From assembly GCA_039820405.1 (NCBI GenBank), contig JBCBQC010000027.1:1-64000 (forward strand): a stretch of DNA of 64,000 nt, in the 5' to 3' direction. Each line of letters begins with the position of its first letter. Position 1 is the first letter of the stretch. Of this stretch, positions 7,233-16,162 are shown in pieces. The stretch comes from CALLVY01 sp937899855. GTDB taxonomy: Bacteria > Bacteroidota > Bacteroidia > Chitinophagales > Saprospiraceae. The notes below the pieces were generated by a model. The model searched no databases. It saw only the letters and a program-made list of their open reading frames with translations, and was not told the origin of the DNA. The translations under genes were made by a program, and so were the position numbers.

Positions 7233-9575
7233 CTATTCCCCCACCACCGACCGCCAGTAGGCACGCGGGGTTTGTCCCATCTTCTTTTTGAAAAAAGTAT
7301 TGAATACGGTTTTGGAGTTGAAACCGCTGTCGTAGGCCAGGCCAAGCAGGGTCAGGTGGCGATTGGCGGGGTCGGCCACCTTGGCCTTGAAGGCCTCCAG
7401 CCGGTACGCGTTGACGTAGGCCGAAAAATTTTGGTCCAATCCTCGGTTGAGCACTTGCGACAGCTGGTTGGGGGGCAGGTCCAGTTGCTGGGCCAGGTCG
7501 CGGAGTGTCAAATCAGGGCGCAGGTAGGGCTTTTCGGTGGTCATCAAACCTTCCAATCGCTGGCGGTAATGGGGCAAATCGGCCTCGGCCACCAGGCTTT
7601 TTTTGTAGCCCCGCTTCGCGGGAAAAGCAGTCGTCCGTTCGCCCAGGACCCGCCGCATCAACTCCTGGAACCGGGAATGGGGACGCAGCGGAATCAACAG
7701 CGGTTCGGCGTAGAGGTAAACCATCATCGGCAAACGCAGCGCAATCCCCTCCTCAATCAGCTCCAAGGCCGCCGCCACCTCCCCCAGCGCCGTCCGACAC
7801 AGGATGAGCAGATGGACCGCCCGCTCCACCAAGCCTCCCGCCCGAGCTGCTTCCAAACGCTCGATGCCCACCCGCGCCGACCGGTAGTCCTGTAGGGTAG
7901 CCTGCGCCAAAGTCGTGCCCCCCAATTTCATCAAGTCCTCCCCCTCCTCCGTCGGCAGGGCTTGAAAGTAGCGTAAGCCCTCCGCTCCTCGCCCCAGCAA
8001 CAGCAGGGCCTGGCCGTAGTACAAGGTCGAAGCCATAAAGGCGGGATTCAAGTCCCGCGCCCGAGCGAAGCATTCCAGCGCCGCCTCGTAACGTTCCTCC
8101 GTGTAGTAGATGTAGCCTTGCAAGTGGTGATTGATGGCGGAAAAAGGATCCAGTTGCAGGGCCGTATCAATATAGTTCCGGGCGGCCTCGGCCTTGCGCT
8201 CGGCCACCAGTACGGAGGCTACCGACTGGTAGTATTCCACCGTTGGCCGCAGCTCAAAAGAGCGATTCAGGTGTTGGTAAGTCCGTGTAAAATCCCAGTC
8301 TTGGAGAAAGGCAATGTAGGATAGATGCAGTTGGCACTCGGGCAGGTCTTCCTCCAGCGCAATCGCGCGATCCAGAAAGCTTTTGCCCCGGGCGAAGGCC
8401 TCGCCGGCCGGCATCAGGCCAATGGTCCCGAAGAGCGCGTAGCCCAGGTGCATCGCCAAATGGGCCAGGGCAAAGTCTGGTTGCTGGCTCAAGATGTCCT
8501 CCAGTAGGGCCAGCCCCCGCTCCAGATCGGGTTTGGTCATCTTTAGGAGGTGGTAGCGGCTGCGCAGGTAGCGGCGGTAGGCCTCTACCGGCACCGGTGG
8601 CGCCTCCACCAATTGTGCCCCCACTTCAAAATGCCCCAGGTGCTCCCGTAGCCGATCCGCGATCAGTAGGCTGATCTCGTCCTGAACGGCAAAAATATCC
8701 GCTACCGAACGGTCAAAGCGCTCCGACCAAAATTGGTAGTCCTCCTCCACATCCACCAGTTGCGCAGTGATCCGCAGCTTTGATCCCGCCAGGCGAATAC
8801 TGCCTTCCAGAATGGTCGATACGTTGAGCTCCCGACCGATCTGGCGAATTGGGATGTTCTTGCCCTTAAAGAAAAAAGAAGAGGTGCGCGAGGTGACCTT
8901 CAGGCCCTCCACCCGCGATAGGGCGTTGATGATTTCCTCGGTCATGCCATCGCTAAAGTATTCGGTCGCCTCATCCGCACTGCGATTGACCAGGGGCAAA
9001 ACCGCCAGCGAATGGCGGGCCCGTCGCTGCTTACCCCGCAGCTCCGCCCGGCGGGGAATTTTCAAACCTTCCCCCACCACCGCAAAGACCTCGACGGGGC
9101 GCTCGATGTTCTTCAGCTCAAAGCGCCCCAGCGACTGCGTCCCAATGCGGGGATGGTTGCGGAGCTCCACCGTCAGGCGATCGGACAGCAGGATGGCTCC
9201 CGCCAGCCCCATCCCCTCGATCCGCGAAGCCAAATTGACCCCGTCCCCGTAGATCTCCGTTCCGTCAAAAACGATGTCCCCCAGGTGCAGACCAATCCGC
9301 AGCGGGACCTTTTCCGTAGCCTCCCGCAATCCTCGCTGGATGGCGATGGCGCATTCCACCGCCGCGACGCCGCTTTCAAAAACGCTCAGCGTCCCATCTC
9401 CAAAGTACTGTAAAATCTCGCCCCGGTGCAGCTGGTGTTGCTCCTCAAAGACCCGCCGGTGCTGACGGCGAAGGGCAACGGCTTGGGCTTCACTGCGCTG
9501 CATCAAGGCGGTGTAACCCACGATATCGGTAAACATGATGGCGGCGAGGCGGCGATGGGGAGTATCGGTGGTCAT
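7233..9575 (-). CDS. Class III cyclase-TolB-TPR-AraC fusion regulator
   Basis: A 780-residue three-part protein. Residues about 8-170 form a class III nucleotidyl cyclase domain (AAIMFTDIVGYT with metal-binding D17, LQYFGDGTLSVF with D60, IYGDGVNLASRIEGM). Residues about 185-310 resemble the TolB N-terminal-like domain commonly attached to cyclases (SLAVLPLVNRSADEATEYFS, STILEGSIRLAGSKLRITAQ). TPR units follow to about 640, and the last 100 residues are an AraC-type helix-turn-helix (PDLTLRDLAQQLDLPPNQLS ... AYDSGFNSKTVFNTFFKK). The position that holds the purine-selecting Lys in active adenylate cyclases is Gln56, so this domain may bind rather than cyclise nucleotide. No signal peptide or membrane segment is seen, so it is a cytoplasmic regulator. 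Targets are unknown; the oxidoreductase downstream is a candidate. Confidence 0.9.
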   Translation of the reverse strand: MTTDTPHRRLAAIMFTDIVGYTALMQRSEAQAVALRRQHRRVFEEQHQLHRGEILQYFGDGTLSVFESGVAAVECAIAIQRGLREATEKVPLRIGLHLGDIVFDGTEIYGDGVNLASRIEGMGLAGAILLSDRLTVELRNHPRIGTQSLGRFELKNIERPVEVFAVVGEGLKIPRRAELRGKQRRARHSLAVLPLVNRSADEATEYFSDGMTEEIINALSRVEGLKVTSRTSSFFFKGKNIPIRQIGRELNVSTILEGSIRLAGSKLRITAQLVDVEEDYQFWSERFDRSVADIFAVQDEISLLIADRLREHLGHFEVGAQLVEAPPVPVEAYRRYLRSRYHLLKMTKPDLERGLALLEDILSQQPDFALAHLAMHLGYALFGTIGLMPAGEAFARGKSFLDRAIALEEDLPECQLHLSYIAFLQDWDFTRTYQHLNRSFELRPTVEYYQSVASVLVAERKAEAARNYIDTALQLDPFSAINHHLQGYIYYTEERYEAALECFARARDLNPAFMASTLYYGQALLLLGRGAEGLRYFQALPTEEGEDLMKLGGTTLAQATLQDYRSARVGIERLEAARAGGLVERAVHLLILCRTALGEVAAALELIEEGIALRLPMMVYLYAEPLLIPLRPHSRFQELMRRVLGERTTAFPAKRGYKKSLVAEADLPHYRQRLEGLMTTEKPYLRPDLTLRDLAQQLDLPPNQLSQVLNRGLDQNFSAYVNAYRLEAFKAKVADPANRHLTLLGLAYDSGFNSKTVFNTFFKKKMGQTPRAYWRSVVGE

Positions 9576-9697
9576 AAGCGGCGGAAGCCCGGTGTTTGGT
9601 GCTTACCTAAACTTACAAATTTATCCCCAAACCCGAGGCGTCCCAGCCGAGTCTTTACCATTTGCCCGAGCCCACCAAAACTTTTTCACCGGATGGT

Positions 9698-10738
9698 TTA
9701 ACGCGGGAGGCGGTAGATGTAAAAGGGGGGACGCCCCTCGTCTTCACCACCGGTAAAGGCGGGGGTTTTGTGGAGCTGGTTGACGGTGATGTACACCGCC
9801 CCGTCGGGGCCGAGGGCGACATTATCCGGCCAGTCGATTTTGGAGCTTCGGTAGAAGGGCTTGAGTTCTCCGGCGGCGGTGAGCAGGTCGACGCCCTGGT
9901 GCTGGAGATTGGTAAAGTAGTGATTGCCCGCCGCATCGGTACAGGCCCCATCCGATACGGGCTTGGGCCCCGCCACCTTGATGGCCCGGGAAATCGCGTA
10001 ATCCGTAGCGCCTTCCCGAAATAGGGAGGCGGGGACTTGGTACCAGGTCGTACCGTTCATCGCGCCGTAGTAGAGGGTATTTTTATCACTACTCAGGGTG
10101 ATGGGGTTGATGGCGACGCGGGCGGGGCTACCGGCGAAGTAAACCAATTGGCCCTGGATGACCATGTCGACGTTTTCCGTCAGGACGCTCTCGTCGGCAA
10201 AACGACGCAGTTCCTTGGTGCGGGTATTGAGGGCCAGGATACCGGGATTGGCAATATCGGCGAGGTAGATCCAGCCGTTCTTTTCGTCTACCGCCAGGTC
10301 CTGGATAAAGCTGCTGGCGGGAGCGAGCTCGGCGGGAAAATCGTAGCGAAAAACTTCCTTGCGACTGGCGATGTCAAAGCCAAAGAGGCGGGTCGTACCG
10401 AGATTGAGTCCCATATCGATGATCCACAGGACGTTGTTGCCGTCGATTCGGATGCCCAGGGGGGTATCGAGTTTATCCGGGGAAGGAGTGGGGGTGCTGC
10501 GTTGGTATTCGGTATTGGGGAAGGCTTCGAATTGCTGGGGGCTGGTGATTTCTACCAACTGGATGCTGGGATTGCCCAGGGGGTGAATGGTGGAGAACAC
10601 CCGTCCGTCGGCGCTGACCGCTACGTTACCGGGGCGGATGGCCAACTCGGCAACGACGCTGAGATCGGCGCCGTCCTGTGCCAGGGTGGAGAAAGCGCAA
10701 GTCGAAAGAAAGAGGAAAAAGAAGATTGTTTTTTTCAT
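9698..10738 (-). CDS. Secreted Yellow/MRJP (SMP-30-like) beta-propeller protein
   Basis: A 346-residue protein with a Sec signal peptide (MKKTIFFFLFLSTCAFSTLAQ). The mature sequence follows the major-royal-jelly/Yellow pattern, a six-bladed propeller related to SMP-30: RPGNVAVSADGRVFSTIHPL, LDTPLGIRIDGNNVLWIIDM, FIQDLAVDEKNGWIYLADIA, VSDGACTDAAGNHYFTNLQH, WPDNVALGPDGAVYITVNQL. Bacterial members are often labelled L-dopachrome tautomerase-related, but substrates are unknown. It should act in the periplasm. An AraC regulator starts divergently 168 bp away and is its likely controller. The 120 bases after its stop are unremarkable. Confidence 0.85.
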   Translation of the reverse strand: MKKTIFFFLFLSTCAFSTLAQDGADLSVVAELAIRPGNVAVSADGRVFSTIHPLGNPSIQLVEITSPQQFEAFPNTEYQRSTPTPSPDKLDTPLGIRIDGNNVLWIIDMGLNLGTTRLFGFDIASRKEVFRYDFPAELAPASSFIQDLAVDEKNGWIYLADIANPGILALNTRTKELRRFADESVLTENVDMVIQGQLVYFAGSPARVAINPITLSSDKNTLYYGAMNGTTWYQVPASLFREGATDYAISRAIKVAGPKPVSDGACTDAAGNHYFTNLQHQGVDLLTAAGELKPFYRSSKIDWPDNVALGPDGAVYITVNQLHKTPAFTGGEDEGRPPFYIYRLPR

Positions 10739-10881
10739 GATCCTTTGGGAATAAGTGAATGGCGAATAATGCCGTAAAAATGGACTTTTGCCATTCTGAT
10801 TTTGGGGTATAAAAAAAGGCTAATTTGGTAAAATCCAAGGTTTGTATGCGGAGATACTGGCATGAGGGTCGACTTTTTGGC

Positions 10882-10889
10882 TACATTTG
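10882..10889 (+). promoter_or_regulatory. TAnnTTTG-like promoter element before the AraC gene
   Basis: TACATTTG at 10882-10889 matches the Bacteroidota -7 consensus TAnnTTTG. It lies 17 bases before the ATG at 10907, which favours that start over the upstream ATG at 10862. No clear -33 TTG was found at the usual distance, so this is tentative. Confidence 0.35.
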
Positions 10890-10906
10890 TTCAAAACGCG
10901 ACCAAA

Positions 10907-11788
10907 ATGCAGGTTTTAGAGGCCTACCGACCCTTCGAAATACAAGAAATTGACCTGGCCACCTGGCGACAACGCCCGGTAAAAAATAACTTTTTTGAGC
11001 TGGTGCTCATCAAAACCGGATCGGGTACCCAGTGTATCAATTACAATGATTACCCCTACGAGGCGGGCAGTCTATTTTTACTGCCTCCCCTCCAGTGTCA
11101 CTCCTTTCAGATCGACCAGCCCACTCGCTTCGTCTTTCTAAAATTTACCTCCGACTTCTTCCGAGCCGACGCCGGCCCCACCGTCAATCAATCCGAATGG
11201 TTCCGAGAGGCCGCCTACATCTTATCCAACTACAACCAACTCCCCGGCGACATCATCCACAGCGACCTGGACCGCCAGCACTGCCGTACCCTCATCGAGC
11301 TCATCCTCGCCGAGCAACGCAACTACGGCCCCGGCTCCATCCCCCTGATCAAAAGCCTGATGACCAGCATTTTGGAAATCTTGCTCCGCAACATCAAGCG
11401 CGGGGCCTTCTACGAAGTCAAAGTAGGGGCCGATCAAGACGAACGCATCACCAGACTCCTCAGCTACATCAACGAACACATCGGAGAACCCCAATTGCTG
11501 CGCGTCGAACGGCTGGCTAAAACCTTTCTCCTTTCGCCAACCTACCTCAGCGAGTTTTTTCGTAAAAAAGTCCAGATGTCTTTGCGAGAATACATCATCA
11601 AGGCCCGCCTCAAATTGGTGGAAATCCGCCTGCTCCATTCCAACTACACCCTCACCGAAATTGCGGACGAACTGAGTTTTACCGACGTCAGTCACCTTTC
11701 CAAAACCTTTAAAAAATACGTGGGGCTATCGATCCGGGATTTTAAAAAACGGGGAGAGTACTGCCTGCTCAAACGCAGCACTTGTTGA
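10907..11788 (+). CDS. AraC-family transcriptional regulator
   Basis: A 293-residue regulator when started at 10907 (MQVLEAYRPFEIQEIDL), the start typical of the family; an upstream in-frame ATG at 10862 would add 15 residues. The N-terminal half is a cupin-like sensing domain (FELVLIKTGSGTQCINYNDY, FLLPPLQCHSFQI). The C-terminal 100 residues carry two helix-turn-helix units (VERLAKTFLLSPTYLSEFFR and YTLTEIADELSFTDVSHLSK followed by FKKYVGLSIRDF). It is divergent from the Yellow-like gene across a short gap and probably controls it. The ligand is unknown. Confidence 0.9.
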   Translation: MQVLEAYRPFEIQEIDLATWRQRPVKNNFFELVLIKTGSGTQCINYNDYPYEAGSLFLLPPLQCHSFQIDQPTRFVFLKFTSDFFRADAGPTVNQSEWFREAAYILSNYNQLPGDIIHSDLDRQHCRTLIELILAEQRNYGPGSIPLIKSLMTSILEILLRNIKRGAFYEVKVGADQDERITRLLSYINEHIGEPQLLRVERLAKTFLLSPTYLSEFFRKKVQMSLREYIIKARLKLVEIRLLHSNYTLTEIADELSFTDVSHLSKTFKKYVGLSIRDFKKRGEYCLLKRSTC

Positions 11789-11812
11789 GCAGCACCCCCA
11801 GTAGCGCACCAC

Positions 11813-12349
11813 TCAGCTCGAAGGAGACCGCCCCTTCCGGGCGCGCTTTTGCTTGAAGTAAGCCTTGTCGGCTACGTAGATCGTCTTTTTGACCTCGCAG
11901 AATACTTGGTCCCCAGCTTGGTTGGTCAGCCGCGTAGTTTTGACGATTTCGATTTCCTTTTCTTCCGCCACCCGACGACGAATGTCGGCCAATTCCTCCG
12001 GCGCGTAACAAAAGCTGGCGTAGAGGTTTTCTCGCGCCGGTCTTTTAAACGCAATTTCGGCACTCTTATCCCAAACGATGTAACGGTCGTCCAACAGATT
12101 GATCAACTGAACCATCGGGATGGGGTCGACGGCGGCGAACATGCTACCTCCAAAAATGGAGTTGACAAAATTGCGATTGCGATAGCTGATGGGGAGCACG
12201 ATGTCGATGCGCAGCAAATCCTTCGAAGCGTGAATAATCCGGGCCGTCGTTCGCCGGTACATGGGGGACCAGTTGAAACCGTACTTGAAGAGGACATCCT
12301 TGCTAAAGTATCGGACGCCGTAGGCCGCAATTTTTTGATAGATCGACAT
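11813..12349 (-). CDS. DUF4442 hotdog-fold protein (thioesterase-like)
   Basis: A 178-residue protein recognisable as DUF4442, a branch of the hotdog thioesterase fold. It has the central segment NSIFGGSMFAAVDPIPMVQL, in which the helix of the hotdog sits, and the strands WDKSAEIAFKRPARENLYAS and VFCEVKKTIYVADKAYF. Some relatives act on acyl-CoA or acyl-ACP, but no substrate can be read here. It ends with a basic tail (KQKRARKGRSPSS). It converges with the AraC gene (24-bp gap) and diverges from the ECF sigma operon. Confidence 0.8.
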   Translation of the reverse strand: MSIYQKIAAYGVRYFSKDVLFKYGFNWSPMYRRTTARIIHASKDLLRIDIVLPISYRNRNFVNSIFGGSMFAAVDPIPMVQLINLLDDRYIVWDKSAEIAFKRPARENLYASFCYAPEELADIRRRVAEEKEIEIVKTTRLTNQAGDQVFCEVKKTIYVADKAYFKQKRARKGRSPSS

Positions 12350-12520
12350 GGGGATACGGATTTAATGGGCGATTTTCCAGCACAAGGTAAGCTTTTTTCT
12401 AGCGGGGTGGGCGTCGTCCCTCGGTTTTTAGCACGCGCCCCCCGCTCCATGGGTACTTCCCAAAAAATTAGTCCCCTCCACCGAAGGATTCCCTCTTTTT
12501 TGACGTCTACAGAGAAGAAG

Positions 12521-13127
12521 ATGACAAAATGTAGAAAACATCGAGCCAACGATCGACATCAGCAAGGTACAAGGCGGCGACGAAGCCGAAATCCGCCTAC
12601 TGGCCCAGTCCATCAGTACGTGGACTTACAATGCCGTGCTGTACCTGCTACGGAATGTGGAAGATACCGAGGAGATCGTACAGGATACAATCATCAAGGT
12701 GCTGGATGTTCTGATCGAAGGCTCCAAGCATCCGGCGGGACCCCGTCAGCCAGCGGCGCTCCGAGCTTGGGTCTACCAAATCGCCCTCAACAAGGCACGA
12801 GATCGTTTGCGCTACCGCCAGCAAAAGAAGCGACGGGCCCGAATCAGCCCCCTGGAAGAAACGCGCTACCACTCGGCGGAGGCGCACGACGCCTACACGG
12901 CGCATCCCGGCATCCAACTGGAAAGCAAGGAGGAATTGGCCTTTTTGTGGCGTTGTATCGATCAACTGCCCGACCAGCAAAAAGAGGCGCTGCTACTCGT
13001 AAAGATTGATAAAAATTCCCTCAAGGTAACCGCAGAATTAATGGCAACGACGCCCAAGGCAGTGGAGAGCTTACTCTCGCGGGCCAAGGCCAATTTGAAA
13101 ACCCTACTGCAAAAAAGTAAAAGATAA
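12521..13127 (+). CDS. ECF sigma-70 factor with a frameshift at its 5' end
   Basis: From about 12525 the sigma frame encodes region 2 (RLLAQSISTWTYNAVLYLLR, NVEDTEEIVQDTIIKVLDVL) and region 4 (IDQLPDQQKEALLLVKIDKN ... TTPKAVESLLSRAKANLKTL). The frame has no ATG: a stop TGA at 12522-12524 precedes it, and the first GTG at 12636 would cut region 2 in half. An ATG sits at 12521, one frame away, preceded by agagaagaag, a plausible purine-rich ribosome site. Removing one A from the AAAA run at 12526-12529 gives a continuous protein starting M-T-N-V-E-N-I-E and about 200 residues long. Either the base is a sequencing error, the gene is inactive, or expression depends on slippage. The next two genes are a small membrane protein and a CnrX/CpxP-like sensor, so this is probably an envelope- or metal-stress sigma factor. 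Confidence 0.82.
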
Positions 13128-13136
13128 TTACGGATT

Positions 13137-13430
13137 ATGGACGATCAGCATTCCACCGACAAGCTCCTAAAGGCACTGGAACAGTCGCAGCGGGTGGCAC
13201 CCTCCGCCGCCTTTCTCCAACGGATGGAGGACCGGGCCCTGACCTACGCCGAACCACGGGTACGCTACCGCCCCCAAACCCTACTGTGGTGGGCCCTCGC
13301 CCTCGGGCTACTGCTGGCTTTCAATACCACGGTAGTCCACTATTTTTCCCAAACCGAGGTCGACCCTTCGGAAAGTAGCACCTTCCAAGAATGGATGCCA
13401 GTAAAAACGATTTTGCATGAAGAAGATTAG
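13137..13430 (+). CDS. Small single-pass membrane protein, anti-sigma candidate
   Basis: 97 residues. A hydrophilic N-terminus (MDDQHSTDKLLKALEQSQRV) leads to one membrane helix near residues 46-66 (TLLWWALALGLLLAFNTTVV) and a short acidic C-terminal tail. The position, 9 bp after an ECF sigma gene, and the topology (cytoplasmic N-terminus, one TM, short periplasmic tail) fit a CnrY-like minimal anti-sigma factor. No sequence family was recognised, so this role rests on context. Its 3' end overlaps the next gene by 14 bp, indicating translational coupling. Confidence 0.75.
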   Translation: MDDQHSTDKLLKALEQSQRVAPSAAFLQRMEDRALTYAEPRVRYRPQTLLWWALALGLLLAFNTTVVHYFSQTEVDPSESSTFQEWMPVKTILHEED

Positions 13431-13872
13431 AACCCTCCGCCTCATCATCGGACTCCTACTGGTGATAAACGTCGGTCTCCTCATCACGCTGATCCTGGGG
13501 CATCCCCGCCCCACCCGGGGAGGTACCAGCCGGGAGGAAGCCGTCATCCAGCGGGCCTTTGACTTTGACGAGTCCCAGATGCGGGGCTTCCGCGACAGTC
13601 GGGATGCACACCTTCAAGGGCACCGCACGCTGTTGGAACAATTGGAACAACAGGGAATGGCCTTTTACCTCGGTACCGATTCGGGAGACAAACGCCGCCA
13701 ATTGGACGCCATCCTGTGGACGACCGAGCAGATCTACCAAGTCAACGATCAACACTTTTCCGACATCCGGAGCCTGTGCCGACCCGAGCAGGTGGGGCAC
13801 TTGGAGGAGTTTGTACGCAGCGTCCTCCAAAAGACCGCCCGGAGAGGCCCGCAAAAATCGAAAAAAAGATAG
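13417..13872 (+). CDS. Periplasmic CnrX/CpxP/Spy-like sensor
   Basis: 151 residues with an N-terminal membrane anchor (LRLIIGLLLVINVGLLITLI) and a helical periplasmic domain. FDFDESQMRGFRDSRDAHLQ and QLEQQGMAFYLGTDSGDKRR resemble the paired helices of the heavy-metal-resistance/CpxP superfamily; the classical LTxxQ box is replaced by FDESQ. Such proteins sense metal or envelope damage and control the cognate anti-sigma factor. The order sigma, small TM protein, periplasmic helical protein mirrors cnrHYX-type operons. No His/Met cluster for nickel or copper is evident. Confidence 0.75.
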   Translation: MKKIRTLRLIIGLLLVINVGLLITLILGHPRPTRGGTSREEAVIQRAFDFDESQMRGFRDSRDAHLQGHRTLLEQLEQQGMAFYLGTDSGDKRRQLDAILWTTEQIYQVNDQHFSDIRSLCRPEQVGHLEEFVRSVLQKTARRGPQKSKKR

Positions 13873-14016
13873 CTCGGTACCGAAGGATTACTTCCCAATC
13901 ATCGTCTACTGGTTTGATTGCTCTTGGTTGGAGTTCATCACCGCCCAGCGGAAAGGCTGGTCACACGCTTGGACCTGACCCCCTCATCAAGCACCTCTAA
14001 AATCGTATAAACAAAC

Positions 14017-14844
14017 ATGAAACAGCTTCCTTTTGTACTCACCATGGGCCTGATGCCCTTCCTTTTTGGCTTGTGCTCCTGCGGGGAGGACAACAACGTC
14101 ACGACCACCGATGAAGCAGTAACGAGTCTGCACTTGGCTTTTGCTGAATTTGACGAAGATAATGTCGCCATCACTCTCGAAGGCGATGAGGTCATCATCG
14201 AATCCAACGGCATGCCCAACCACATTTCTCCCTACTGGTCCAACACCACCGCCCGCAGCGCTACCGACCCGATGGGCAACGTACTCGTTACCCCCGCCGC
14301 TACCGAAAACCACCCCCTCTTCGTCGAACCCACCGAAACTTCGCACGCCGCCATGGCCCCCGGCAACATTGACGACTTCAACGGCAGTTATACCCTCACC
14401 GTACCCAGCAGCCCCAGCCTCGCCAACAGCTCTTCCGCCACCGGCCTAGGTCCCATCGGGATCGCCGTGAGCGGAGCCATGATCTACAACGACGAGGAAG
14501 GTCCCAACATCCCCCTCGACGACGCCGTCGTATCGCTCGACTTCAACGGGGCCCACACCGGACCCCAAAGCTACCATTACCACCTCGAACCCAAGTCCTT
14601 TTCGGACGACGACGCCAATCTGATCGGGATCATCTCCGACGGCTTTTTCCTCTACGGTCGCCGCTGCAACTCCACCGATGACTACCCCACCGACCTGGAC
14701 GCCTCCGGTGGCCACCGCCACGCGACCCAACACTCGGAGGACCGCGAAGAATACCATTACCACGTTCAGAATGATTTGTACCTCGGCCAGTACTTCATCC
14801 TATTTCCTAATGATTTTCAGGGCACTCCCAATGATATTCGCTAA
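14017..14844 (+). CDS. YHYH-domain lipoprotein
   Basis: 275 residues with a lipoprotein signal (LTMGLMPFLFGLCSCGED). The C-terminal half holds the namesake motif twice (QSYHYHLEP and EEYHYHVQND) around IGIISDGFFLYGRRC, matching the YHYH family of secreted proteins. Function is unknown; the His-Tyr-His motifs suggest metal binding. It starts 144 bp after the sensor gene. Its stop overlaps the start of the MORN gene (ATG at 14831), and an SCO copper chaperone and an EF-hand lipoprotein follow, so a role in copper or oxidase biogenesis is plausible but inferred. Confidence 0.85.
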   Translation: MKQLPFVLTMGLMPFLFGLCSCGEDNNVTTTDEAVTSLHLAFAEFDEDNVAITLEGDEVIIESNGMPNHISPYWSNTTARSATDPMGNVLVTPAATENHPLFVEPTETSHAAMAPGNIDDFNGSYTLTVPSSPSLANSSSATGLGPIGIAVSGAMIYNDEEGPNIPLDDAVVSLDFNGAHTGPQSYHYHLEPKSFSDDDANLIGIISDGFFLYGRRCNSTDDYPTDLDASGGHRHATQHSEDREEYHYHVQNDLYLGQYFILFPNDFQGTPNDIR

Positions 14845-15412
14845 GTCGCTACTGCCCCTGCTGTGCCTGGGCCTGCTCTTTGCCGCGGGCACTGCCGATC
14901 GGTGGGGGGAGCGGGCCGACTGGCCCGAAGTCTTGCAATCCGAATTGGAGCGCGACCAACGGACGGGACGGCGGTACTACCGGGGGAAGCCCTTTAGCGG
15001 CCTGGCCCTGGATCACTATCCCGATGGTAGGGTGGCCGAACGTAGCCACTACCGGGCGGGCAAGCGCTCGGGGGCCTGCCGCAAGTATTTTCCCGATGGC
15101 CGCTTGAGCTACGCCGGTCAGTACCGGGCGGGACGCAAGATCGGCAGCAGCCACACCTGGTGGTCGAATGGGCGACTGCGTTCGGAGTACTACTACCGGG
15201 ATGGGGTGGGGCATGGCTTGCAGCGGGAATGGTACCAAAGCGGCGCAAAATTCAAACACCTCCGCCTCTATCGGGGCCGGGAACGAGGCTTGCAACAATC
15301 CTGGCGCGAAAACGGAAAAATCTATAATAATTATGAAGCCAAAAATGGGCGCATTTACGGACTCAAGCGATCAAAGCTCTGTTTCTCCCTCTCGGAAGAG
15401 CAAATTCAGTAA
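14831..15412 (+). CDS. Secreted MORN-variant repeat protein
   Basis: 193 residues from an ATG embedded in the last codons of the YHYH gene. A signal peptide (FAKSLLPLLCLGLLFAAGTA) precedes five or more degenerate MORN-like units: YRGKPFSGLALDHYPDGRVA, YRAGKRSGACRKYFPDGRLS, YRAGRKIGSSHTWWSNGRLR, YRDGVGHGLQREWYQSG. Such repeats, related to the YwqK antitoxin-like family, form flat beta sheets with no known catalytic role. Its 3' end overlaps the SCO gene by about 80 bases in another frame, an unusually long overlap that argues for one transcript. Confidence 0.78.
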   Translation: MIFAKSLLPLLCLGLLFAAGTADRWGERADWPEVLQSELERDQRTGRRYYRGKPFSGLALDHYPDGRVAERSHYRAGKRSGACRKYFPDGRLSYAGQYRAGRKIGSSHTWWSNGRLRSEYYYRDGVGHGLQREWYQSGAKFKHLRLYRGRERGLQQSWRENGKIYNNYEAKNGRIYGLKRSKLCFSLSEEQIQ

Positions 15413-16061
15413 GGGTGTTTGCGCCTGCTTGGTCCTGCTACTGTGGGGAACGGCCTGTGGCCCGGTGGAGCCTTCGGCGGACGGACTCGCCGGTACGCTC
15501 CCCTACTACAACGAGGCTTCCTTTAGCCCGCACTGGCTCGCCGCCGATGCTCCCGAGCTGGATACCTTTCACCGCATCCCCACCTTTACACTCCTCAATC
15601 AAAGGGGAGATACCATTAGCACAGCGACCTTCCAGGACAAGGTCTACATCGTCGACTTTTTCTTTACCACCTGCCCCGGCATTTGCCCCCGGATGACCAA
15701 GAATATGGGCACCCTACAGGCCATCTTTGCGGACCAGCCGCAAGTGCTTTTGCTCTCCCACTCGGTCACCCCGGAGATGGATTCCGTACCGGTTCTCCAG
15801 GCCTACGCCGAAAAGCACGGTGTCGTGGCCGACAAGTGGCACTTGGCTACGGGAGAACGGGCAGAAATTTATCGCCTGGGGCGTCAGGCCTACTTCGTGG
15901 AGGAAAACTTGGGTCTCCAAAAAAGCGCGGAGGATTTTCTCCACACCGAGAATTTTGTCCTCATCGATCAGCAACGGCACATTCGGGGCATTTACAACGG
16001 CCTCAATCAAAGTAGCCTGGCGCAGTTGACCAAAGATGTCTACGCACTGCTGCCCGAATAA
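15333..16061 (+). CDS. SCO1/SenC/PrrC copper chaperone, lipoprotein
   Basis: 242 residues from ATG 15333 (15345 is an alternative). A membrane segment with lipobox (CLVLLLWGTACGPVEP) is followed by a thioredoxin-fold SCO domain: copper-binding CxxxC in FFFTTCPGICPRMTKNM, and the conserved His in LSHSVTPEMDSVPVL, with DFLHTENFVLIDQQ near the end. SCO proteins deliver copper to the CuA site of cytochrome c oxidase. The gene begins inside the MORN gene, so start choice matters: the ATG at 15333 leaves a 25-residue cytoplasmic tail before the hydrophobic stretch. No oxidase genes are in the window. Confidence 0.92.
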   Translation: MKPKMGAFTDSSDQSSVSPSRKSKFSKGVCACLVLLLWGTACGPVEPSADGLAGTLPYYNEASFSPHWLAADAPELDTFHRIPTFTLLNQRGDTISTATFQDKVYIVDFFFTTCPGICPRMTKNMGTLQAIFADQPQVLLLSHSVTPEMDSVPVLQAYAEKHGVVADKWHLATGERAEIYRLGRQAYFVEENLGLQKSAEDFLHTENFVLIDQQRHIRGIYNGLNQSSLAQLTKDVYALLPE

Positions 16062-16162
16062 TTACTACCAGAAACAACCTTTTACCACACACAGCCTCCG
16101 TTTTTCCGTTCCCTCGAAAAGCGGTAGCCGAAGTAAGGGTCCAAACCATAAAAAACTTGATC

